This document shows positions 1-5,163 of a stretch of 13,622 nucleotides of DNA, in pieces. The DNA is from a bacterium. GTDB lineage: Bacteria; Electryoneota; RPQS01. The stretch lies in contig JAHDVH010000007.1 of assembly GCA_023382385.1 (NCBI GenBank), forward strand, positions 1-13,622. The letters are read 5' to 3'. Numbering within the stretch: position 1 is the stretch's first letter; every line of letters begins with the position of its first letter. Made by a program: the position numbers and the translations under genes. Under the pieces are notes generated by a model. That model made no database searches. It saw only the letters and a program-made list of their open reading frames with translations, and was not told where the DNA came from.

Positions 1-18
1 CACCTGCGAAAACGAAAA

Positions 19-50
19 CTGCGCAGACCAACAAATGTCCGCGCAGTCTT
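19..50. terminator. Hairpin at left edge, terminator-like
   Basis: Arms at 19-27 (CTGCGCAGA) and 38-46 (TCCGCGCAG) pair with one A/C mismatch around a 10-nt loop. On the + strand the hairpin is followed by a moderately T-rich stretch. On the - strand it is followed by a better T tract, the complement of the A-runs at 5-18. The simplest reading is the terminator of a gene lying to the left of the window. The better - strand U-tract would also fit an unannotated leftward transcript. Confidence 0.4.
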
Positions 51-206
51 GCTATTCTAAAGCCCCTTGATACGAGGCAGTCAACCCAATTTCGATATTT
101 CATTATATAGAACTATCCTGACACAGCCGGACTCGTTCATCCGGACTTCAAAAAAAGCTGAAGCAATACTTGCGTCAATTTACGACAACGTGTTCAGTCT
201 GTCAAT

Positions 207-224
207 AGAGTAATCGAGAGTAAT
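207..224. repeat. Direct repeat AGAGTAAT, 10-bp period
   Basis: Two copies of AGAGTAAT lie at 207-214 and 217-224, separated by 2 nt. The 3' part (GTAATGA, 220-226) recurs inverted as TCATTAC at 259-265. A smaller inverted repeat (TTCAC 233-237, GTGAA 245-249) lies between them. One-turn spacing is typical of sites for tandemly bound regulators. That function is inferred, not shown. Confidence 0.45.
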
Positions 225-298
225 GAAGAATTTTCACGATGTGCGTGAATTTGCTAACTCATTACATTCACACCCTTAGAATATGACCAAAAAAATCT

Positions 299-316
299 GG
301 ATAAGTTAGGATAAGT
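299..316. repeat. Direct repeat GGATAAGT, 10-bp period
   Basis: Two copies of GGATAAGT lie at 299-306 and 309-316 with a 2-nt spacer, the same geometry as the repeat at 207-224. The right copy continues as ATAAGTCA (311-318). An exact inverted copy, TGACTTAT, follows at 338-345 and overlaps a TTGACT hexamer (337-342). This could be an operator array over a promoter; no regulator can be assigned. Confidence 0.45.
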
Positions 317-436
317 CAGCAAAGTTGGACTGCCTCTTGACTTATTCATAAAGCTGGGTCGCTTATACTCCAACCCCCAAAAGAGCACAAAAATCGAAAC
401 CCCACTCGCGCTGCGACGAAAATTTCACAGGAGAAA

Positions 437-464
437 TTGACAAAAAAGGCGAGAACTCTAACAA
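437..464 (+). promoter_or_regulatory. Possible sigma-70-like promoter
   Basis: A perfect TTGACA (437-442) is followed after 16 nt by TAACAA (459-464), a weak -10 match. If used, it would give a leader of roughly 195 nt ahead of the histidine kinase, which would contain the palindrome at 546-561 and the inverted repeat at 584-634. The AT-rich context produces chance matches, so this is only a candidate. Confidence 0.22.
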
Positions 465-545
465 ATTTCTTTAGCCGAACAAACACAAGAGATTAGTCTC
501 ACCACCGGCTACGCAGTCAGAAAAGCCCGCTTTTTCAGGAGAATC

Positions 546-561
546 GTCCGGCGCGCTGGAC
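546..561. repeat. 16-bp near-palindrome (operator candidate)
   Basis: GTCCGGCGCGCTGGAC is palindromic except for one base pair (G550 against T557). It is flanked on both sides by the direct repeat AGAATCG (540-546 and 562-568). It sits 105-120 nt upstream of the kinase start, within the putative leader or promoter. A dimeric DNA-binding protein is a natural guess; nothing identifies which. Confidence 0.35.
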
Positions 562-583
562 AGAATCGCTCAGAAAAACTATC

Positions 584-634
584 TTAGACTTGCCCACACA
601 TGACCCGCTGCGCCGCTCGTTCCCTTAAGTCTAA
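584..634 (+). repeat. 8-bp inverted repeat in kinase leader
   Basis: TTAGACTT (584-591) and AAGTCTAA (627-634) are perfect inverted copies enclosing 35 nt. The right arm ends 31 nt before the kinase ATG. In RNA this would close a long stem-loop just ahead of the translation start; in DNA it could be a split operator. No known riboswitch family is recognised. Confidence 0.35.
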
Positions 635-665
635 TCGAAAATCCGGCTGATCACCCACCGACACT

Positions 666-2831
666 ATGCACCGATCGACCGCACCCCGCACTCTCTTTCT
701 TCTGCTGCTTTTGACGGCATTGAACGTCGCGTCTCCTCAGATTGCGCGTGCAGCTTGGTGGCCCTATCCCTTCAGGATTAGTGAACTCCATACGGAAGCC
801 GCAGTGCACCTTGGCCGCGTTTCGCATTACACGATTGAGGTCGGCAAGGGCAAGGTTCCGCTGACTGCGCGAATAACTCTCGAGATGGGACCGATGAGTC
901 CTTATCGAAGCGGGATATATATGGACGATCGGCAGGGTAACGTGATGCTTCAGCGCAATTTTGCCTGGCATGTCTATGTTCCCGCAAGCCGGGATCTCGA
1001 CGGGGACAACGAGCTTGAATTTGTCGTCAGCTACTCGGGGGATACGCTGGCTGGAGTGCGCGCGTACTCCAGCGTACTCAGTTCGGATACGTTATGGGAA
1101 TATGTCCTTTTGGAGTCTAACTGCCGCTGGCGGCAACGCCTGGACAAGTGGGACGTCTATTTTGAAATCGGGCCGGTTGTGAAACTAAGCGGCGACAGAA
1201 ACGGTTTGCTCCTGTTGTGCCAGAGCGGCTTCTGCCAATTGCCGCGAGGGCTGATCATGCTGGACGCCGCGACGGGTGAAGAGATTTGGCGAGAGTGGTG
1301 CGGGGGAAATAACGAGTACGTTCACGAGGTTACTACGCAGGACGGTCAGCGACTCATCGTAGTCAGCACGTCGTCGAGCGGTAACGGCGCAGTGTGGGAG
1401 GGGACGGATGACATGACCTGTTATCTGTATGCGTTACGTCCGGAGACGGGTGAACTCGTATGGCGTCGGTCCTTTCCGGGTATGTTCAGCCATGTGATGT
1501 TCCAGCCGATCACGGATTCCCTCGGCACAACGCGCGAGCTTGTCGCAGTATATATCTCTTCACCCTCCAAAGAAACTCCGGCTGCCTTGATGCGGGTGGA
1601 CCCGCGCGACGGAAGCTCCACGCAAGAGAAGATCTTTCCAGAAAGACAATTCACACCGGCGTTCCAGTTTTGGAAGTCACCGAGCGACGACTCATGGAGA
1701 GTGTATCTTACGTCGCTACCTTCCGAGCTGCAAGTCTTTGACAACAACTTTGAGTTGATTGGCGAGAAGTCCGATGTAACCGAGGTTCTCTGTTGTGGCG
1801 ATTGGGAGCTTCCTGTCGGGCCGGAGCTGCTTGTGACCTCTGTATCCGGCAAGACGCTGTATCTGAACGAGTCGCTGCACGAGAAAGCTCTTCTGGATTT
1901 CAAGTCATACAGGATAACGGAGCAGTACTTCCCCGATCAAGTCTGGCCGGAGCTGATCACAACTGACGGCACTACAATCAAGAGATTGCGCGTAGAGCCG
2001 AATCCGTTTTACTGGCGCGAAGTCGGTGTCCGGATTGTCACACCGCTCGTGCTTAGCGTGACCATGGCGTGGCTGATCGTGTGGGGAGTACGCACGCGGC
2101 GTGCGTATGTGCGCGCCCGTAACGAGAAGCTGGTCTTGGAAGGCTGGGCGCAGACGGCGTCGTTTCAGGCCCATGACACGAAGAAGCCAATTGCCGTGGT
2201 GCAGCGGGCCATCGAGAACCTCGAACTGCGATTGCGAAAGGAACATCCGGAATTCAATGTCGAGCCATTTGTCCGCCGCATGAAAGGCGAGATCTCCCGC
2301 ATGCTTCAAACCTCACGGCAGATTCAGGTGATCAGTCGCGTGACGAAGCCCAACTTGCAGCAAACGAATCTGAGTGAGCTTATCGCGACCACTGTGGACC
2401 GCATGAACACGCTTGAACAAGTCCCCGTCGTGCACGTCAATCCAGACCGGCGTGTAGACGCACAGATCGACTATCGTCTGGTAGAATCGCTGTTAGAGAA
2501 TCTTATCGGCAATGCGATGGACGCTACGCTGCAAGAGGGGGGAAGCGTGCGAGTCATGGCAGACTACGCAAGCGGGAATGGCGGAGGAGTCGAAGTCACC
2601 GTGCTGGACAACGGCAAGGGCATGACGGCTCAGGAGATTGAGGATATTCTGAATTGGAAAGGCAGCCGGAAAGCGGGCGGTCAGGGCTTGGGGCTGCTCA
2701 GCGCGAAGTGGATCGCCGAGACGCACCACGGCAGTCTGCATATAGAAAGTCAGCCGGGAATGGGAACGAAAATTACTGTGCACTTACCCGGAAATGGAGG
2801 TCCGTTATCTCCCGCAAAGACATCATCCTGA
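666..2831 (+). CDS. Sensor histidine kinase with exported beta-propeller-like sensor domain
   Basis: A 721-residue membrane histidine kinase, partner of the overlapping response regulator. Residues 1-29 form a signal peptide (hydrophobic LFLLLLLTAL core, then ARA). Residues of about 30-450 are predicted outside the cytoplasm. They contain blade-like repeats: an FG-GAP/VCBS-like DLDGDNELE at 110-118 and PQQ-propeller-like LDAATGEEIW near 199-208 and LRPETGELVW near 257-266. One transmembrane helix spans about 457-475. The cytoplasmic part has the phospho-acceptor H503 in an HDTKKP H-box, an N-box with N612 and N616, a G1 box DNGKGM at 648-653 and a G2 box GGQGLGL at 671-677, so the ATPase domain looks intact. 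There is no HAMP, PAS or receiver domain. The ATG at 666 is chosen because it gives the signal peptide, although no clear ribosome site precedes it. The ligand is unknown; a beta-propeller could bind a glycan, peptide or metal-cofactor ligand (inference). Confidence 0.93.
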   Translation: MHRSTAPRTLFLLLLLTALNVASPQIARAAWWPYPFRISELHTEAAVHLGRVSHYTIEVGKGKVPLTARITLEMGPMSPYRSGIYMDDRQGNVMLQRNFAWHVYVPASRDLDGDNELEFVVSYSGDTLAGVRAYSSVLSSDTLWEYVLLESNCRWRQRLDKWDVYFEIGPVVKLSGDRNGLLLLCQSGFCQLPRGLIMLDAATGEEIWREWCGGNNEYVHEVTTQDGQRLIVVSTSSSGNGAVWEGTDDMTCYLYALRPETGELVWRRSFPGMFSHVMFQPITDSLGTTRELVAVYISSPSKETPAALMRVDPRDGSSTQEKIFPERQFTPAFQFWKSPSDDSWRVYLTSLPSELQVFDNNFELIGEKSDVTEVLCCGDWELPVGPELLVTSVSGKTLYLNESLHEKALLDFKSYRITEQYFPDQVWPELITTDGTTIKRLRVEPNPFYWREVGVRIVTPLVLSVTMAWLIVWGVRTRRAYVRARNEKLVLEGWAQTASFQAHDTKKPIAVVQRAIENLELRLRKEHPEFNVEPFVRRMKGEISRMLQTSRQIQVISRVTKPNLQQTNLSELIATTVDRMNTLEQVPVVHVNPDRRVDAQIDYRLVESLLENLIGNAMDATLQEGGSVRVMADYASGNGGGVEVTVLDNGKGMTAQEIEDILNWKGSRKAGGQGLGLLSAKWIAETHHGSLHIESQPGMGTKITVHLPGNGGPLSPAKTSS
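2796..2809 (+). promoter_or_regulatory. Ribosome site and probable AUC start of response regulator
   Basis: A perfect GGAGG at 2796-2800, inside the kinase gene, is followed after 6 nt by ATC at 2807. That is where the receiver domain's first strand should begin. No ATG, GTG or TTG exists in frame between 2709 and the conserved acidic pocket. The upstream in-frame TTG (2654) and GTG (2708) lack a well-placed ribosome site. Confidence 0.55.
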
Positions 2832-4156
2832 TTGTAGAAGACGATCGCGCCTTGCGCGAAGAGTTGAGCGAAACGTTCGACATCGAGGGCTATACCGTAT
2901 GGGTTGCGCCGGACTGTGCGACCGCTCGCAGCAAGCTTGCGCAAAATCATCCGGACGCGATATTGCTCGACCTGCAATTGCCGGACGGCGATGGCATGGA
3001 GATGCTGCCGTGGATATTGCAGGAGCATCCGGGGATACCGGTGGTCATCGGCACGTCGCACGCGACGTATGAAAAAGCGGTAAAGGCGATAAGACTGGGC
3101 GCTTATGACTTCATCGAGAAGACAGGCGACCGTGAACAGTTGACTACTCCGATCCGCAATGCGGTTGAAAAGCGCAGACTCGAGCGGGTGCAAGCCGCCC
3201 TTCGGCGCGAACTGCGCGGCGACGTGTATCTTGTTGCGGAGAGCAAGGCAATGCGCGATCTGCTGACTCAGATTGACAAAGTTGCGCCTACTGACGAGAA
3301 GATTCTGTTAATGGGAGAGAGCGGCACCGGCAAGGGGATAATCGCGGATTACATTCAGTCGCAAAGCAAACGTGCGGGCGCACCGTACATCAAGTTGAAT
3401 TGCGCGGGAATTCCGCCGACGCTGATAGAAAGTGAGCTGTTCGGCTACGAACAGGGCGCGCATGCGACTGCTTTTCAGCGCAAGGACGGGCTCTTTCACG
3501 CCGCAGACGGCGGAACTCTGCTGCTGGACGAAATTGGAGATATGTCGTTAGGGACGCAGAGCAACTTGCTGCAGGTATTGCAGGAGGGAACAGTTCGGAG
3601 ACTGGGCCAGAATACAGCTGCAAAAGTTGATGTGCGGGTACTTGCGGCGACCAACCAGAATCTAAGTATGATGGTCAAGGAAAAGCAGTTCCGCGCGGAC
3701 CTGCTGGAGCGGCTCCAAGTCTTCGCCTTTACTATCCCTCCGCTGCGCGAGCGTCCCGAAGACCTGTTGCACATACTGGAGCTGGAACTTCAGTCGGCAG
3801 CAAAACTCTTCGGGAAGCAGCCGCTCAAACTTGCTCCCGATGCCAAAGCACTACTTCTGACATTGGAATGGCGCGGCAATGCACGCTCGGTTCAGTCTTT
3901 TGCCAAGCGATTGACGGCTTATGCAGATGGACAGACGATTGCGGCGTCTGATATCAAGCGGTTTCTGGAGCAGCCCGAGGCGGAGCCAGTAACTTACAAA
4001 TTAGCGAAGGGCGCGTGGGAGCGCGAGTGGTTAATCAGACTCTTGCTTGCGACCGGAGGAAACCGCAGCAAGGCTGCGCAAGTAGCGGACATCGATCCCA
4101 AGACGCTTTACACCAAACTCCGCGATCACGGGCTTGAGGAGTTCTCACCCGATTAG
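2807..4156 (+). CDS. NtrC-family response regulator (REC - AAA+ - Fis HTH) with altered GAFTGA loop
   Basis: A cytoplasmic DNA-binding response regulator, cognate partner of the kinase whose 3' end it overlaps by 25 nt. Numbering from the ATC at 2807 gives 449 residues, normal for the NtrC class. The receiver domain has acidic residues E11, D12 and D13, phospho-acceptor D55, T83 and K105. The AAA+ domain has Walker A GESGTGKG (170-177), Walker B LLLDEIGD with D241 and E242, sensor I (AATNQN) and candidate arginine fingers R296 and R302. A Fis-type helix-turn-helix occupies about 404-443 (TGGNRSKAAQVADIDPKTLY). The sigma-54 contact loop, normally GAFTGA, reads GAHATA (217-222), so sigma-54 activation is doubtful. 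It may be a repressor or a non-sigma-54 regulator, as TyrR-type relatives with degenerate loops are. An upstream start at TTG 2654 or GTG 2708 would add 51 or 33 non-conserved residues. Confidence 0.92.
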   Translation: MSRKDIILIVEDDRALREELSETFDIEGYTVWVAPDCATARSKLAQNHPDAILLDLQLPDGDGMEMLPWILQEHPGIPVVIGTSHATYEKAVKAIRLGAYDFIEKTGDREQLTTPIRNAVEKRRLERVQAALRRELRGDVYLVAESKAMRDLLTQIDKVAPTDEKILLMGESGTGKGIIADYIQSQSKRAGAPYIKLNCAGIPPTLIESELFGYEQGAHATAFQRKDGLFHAADGGTLLLDEIGDMSLGTQSNLLQVLQEGTVRRLGQNTAAKVDVRVLAATNQNLSMMVKEKQFRADLLERLQVFAFTIPPLRERPEDLLHILELELQSAAKLFGKQPLKLAPDAKALLLTLEWRGNARSVQSFAKRLTAYADGQTIAASDIKRFLEQPEAEPVTYKLAKGAWEREWLIRLLLATGGNRSKAAQVADIDPKTLYTKLRDHGLEEFSPD

Positions 4157-4186
4157 CTCCTGAATCTTCGCGGATTTCCCCGATTG

Positions 4187-4227
4187 TGCCAGCGTAAGTC
4201 TTTGTATTTGCGCTGGCATTTTCTTTG
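4187..4227 (+). terminator. Rho-independent terminator of the two-component operon
   Basis: Arms 4187-4199 and 4206-4218 pair over 13 bp (eight consecutive Watson-Crick pairs from TGCCAGCG/CGCTGGCA, then A-T pairs with two G-T wobbles) around a 6-nt loop. A T-rich run, TTTTCTTTG, follows. It lies 31 nt after the regulator's stop codon and separates that operon from the three small genes. Confidence 0.85.
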
Positions 4228-4277
4228 TCCTAAACTCAACTATTCGGACCTGCCTCATCCGCTTTAGACGTCGCCAC

Positions 4278-4490
4278 ATGTCCACGATTCAACACTCCCT
4301 CGACACTCTATTAACGCTGCGGGAAGCCGCGGAGTTGCTGGGAGTTTCCCGCAGCACTCTGCGCCGCTGGGCCAAGCAAGGCGATCTTCCCTACGTCAGA
4401 ATAAGCACGCGCGGAGACATCCGGATACCGCGTGCAGCTTTGCAGCAATTTATTTCGGACCGGTTAAGCCAACCTGAAGAACATTTATGA
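4278..4490 (+). CDS. Stand-alone HTH_17 / excisionase-family DNA-binding protein (first copy)
   Basis: A 70-residue protein consisting almost entirely of a MerR-like winged helix-turn-helix of the excisionase/HTH_17 family. The diagnostic run is LTLREAAELLGVSRSTLRRW (12-31), followed by a wing with ISTRGDIRIP. There is no effector, recombinase or dimerisation domain. Members usually bind DNA as excisionases (Xis) or small transcription factors. No integrase is nearby, so a regulatory role is more likely here. It is 24/49 identical, by hand alignment, to the third gene of the cluster (4723-4935). Its TGA overlaps the ATG of the next gene (ATGA), implying translational coupling. No convincing ribosome site precedes the ATG. 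Confidence 0.85.
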   Translation: MSTIQHSLDTLLTLREAAELLGVSRSTLRRWAKQGDLPYVRISTRGDIRIPRAALQQFISDRLSQPEEHL

Positions 4491-4717
4491 AGAAACTATC
4501 CCAAGCGCCCGAGACAACTAAGTCATCGAAAGAGGCTTCCCAAATCGTCCTGCCGGAGATGGTTGTGCCAGTGGATTGGCGCGGCGCGACAAACAAGTTT
4601 CAAAGGCGGTTTCTCCGCGCCGTGCTGGCACTGCACAAGGGCAATAAGACCCATGCTGCCGAAGCATTAGGCATCGCACGCCGGACGATTCAATTACAAC
4701 TTCATCCACAGGACTAA
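4487..4717 (+). CDS. Stand-alone Fis-type HTH protein
   Basis: A 76-residue protein. About 35 residues of polar, lysine- and serine-rich N-terminus precede a Fis/HTH_8 helix-turn-helix (about 37-72), with the signature GNKTHAAEALGIARRTIQLQ. This is the domain normally found at the C-terminus of NtrC-type activators, here without receiver or AAA+ domains. By hand alignment it shares about 10/35 positions with the HTH of the regulator at 2807-4156 (GN, AA, I, T and L among them). It could be a nucleoid-like factor, or a competitor or partner of that regulator at its sites (inference). It overlaps the preceding gene by 4 nt and ends 5 nt before the next, so the three genes form one transcript. 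Confidence 0.8.
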   Translation: MKKLSQAPETTKSSKEASQIVLPEMVVPVDWRGATNKFQRRFLRAVLALHKGNKTHAAEALGIARRTIQLQLHPQD

Positions 4718-4722
4718 CAGAG

Positions 4723-4935
4723 ATGAACGATGAGCAGTCCTTACTAACCATTCGTCAGGCCGCGAAACTCATGGGAGTCTCCGTCTCAACACTACGTCGT
4801 TGGTGCCGCGCTGGGCACATCGAATCCCTTCGCATAAACTCGCGCGGCGACCGGCGCTTTCAGCATCATCACCTTGAAGCGGTTCAGCGCCCAAGGTCGT
4901 CAGGCCGTCCGAGAAAGGATTCAGCGGTGCGCTGA
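4723..4935 (+). CDS. Stand-alone HTH_17 / excisionase-family DNA-binding protein (second copy)
   Basis: A 70-residue paralogue of the protein at 4278-4490. The core LLTIRQAAKLMGVSVSTLRRW and the wing INSRGDRRF align with it without gaps, whereas the surface positions just after the recognition helix differ (CRAGHIES against AKQGDLPY). The C-terminal tail is basic (RPRSSGRPRKDSAVR) and could add non-specific DNA contacts. It is the last gene of a three-gene unit that ends before the hairpin at 5015-5047. The divergence between copies suggests an old duplication with separate DNA targets. No nuclease, integrase or toxin partner is encoded beside it. Confidence 0.85.
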   Translation: MNDEQSLLTIRQAAKLMGVSVSTLRRWCRAGHIESLRINSRGDRRFQHHHLEAVQRPRSSGRPRKDSAVR

Positions 4936-5014
4936 CGGGGAAAACCTGCTTCCATAACTGCACTATTCGAAGCCAGAGAATCCAGCCGCACAGACGCGCA
5001 GAGACCTAAAGAAA

Positions 5015-5052
5015 ACAGAGGGTTACGAGACATTCGTAACCCTCTGTCTTTA
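5015..5052. terminator. 14-bp perfect hairpin, terminator
   Basis: Arms 5015-5028 and 5034-5047 are perfect inverted copies (ACAGAGGGTTACGA) with a 5-nt loop, GACAT. They are preceded by an A-rich run and followed by CTTTA. It lies 79 nt after the last small HTH gene and most likely ends that operon. It could work in both directions. The remaining 5053-5163 shows a TATATT (5102-5107) that might be a -10 element for the deaminase, without a convincing -35. Confidence 0.7.
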
Positions 5053-5163
5053 AAGAGTAGCGACGAAACATCGGCACTTCGCATGATTCTCAGAAGAATT
5101 GTATATTGATTAGAAACCACAAACTTGCACAGTTGCTGATCCAATCTGATCATCAGAAGAGCT

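Larger units (their letters stand above)
51..665. other. Long AT-rich intergenic/regulatory region
   Basis: This stretch of about 600 bp upstream of the histidine kinase shows no credible coding region, tRNA or rRNA on either strand. It is visibly more AT-rich than the neighbouring genes between about 80 and 500. It contains two 10-bp-period direct repeats (207-224, 299-316), inverted-repeat elements, a possible sigma-70-like promoter (437-464), a near-palindrome (546-561) and an inverted repeat spanning 584-634. The length and the repeats suggest a regulated promoter region rather than decayed coding DNA. Confidence 0.6.

Noticed and set aside
521-534. AAAAGC/GCTTTT inverted repeat as a terminator
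   Set aside because: The loop would be only 2 nt and the stem is mostly A-T, so it is unlikely to form a stable terminator.
2654-2806. Upstream in-frame starts (TTG 2654, GTG 2708) for the response regulator
   Set aside because: They add 51 or 33 residues with no receiver-domain character, translated from the kinase's conserved G2 region in another frame, and lack a well-placed ribosome site.
4213-4228. Possible sigma-54 promoter (TGGCA, then TTTGT) ahead of the small HTH operon
   Set aside because: The -24 half matches, but the -12 element has GT instead of GC, and the sequence is the right arm and U-tract of a strong terminator.
4278-4935. Phage or integrative-element remnant with Xis genes
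   Set aside because: There is no integrase, tRNA gene, attachment-site repeat or phage gene, and the genes are tidily bounded by terminators. It cannot be fully excluded from this window alone.
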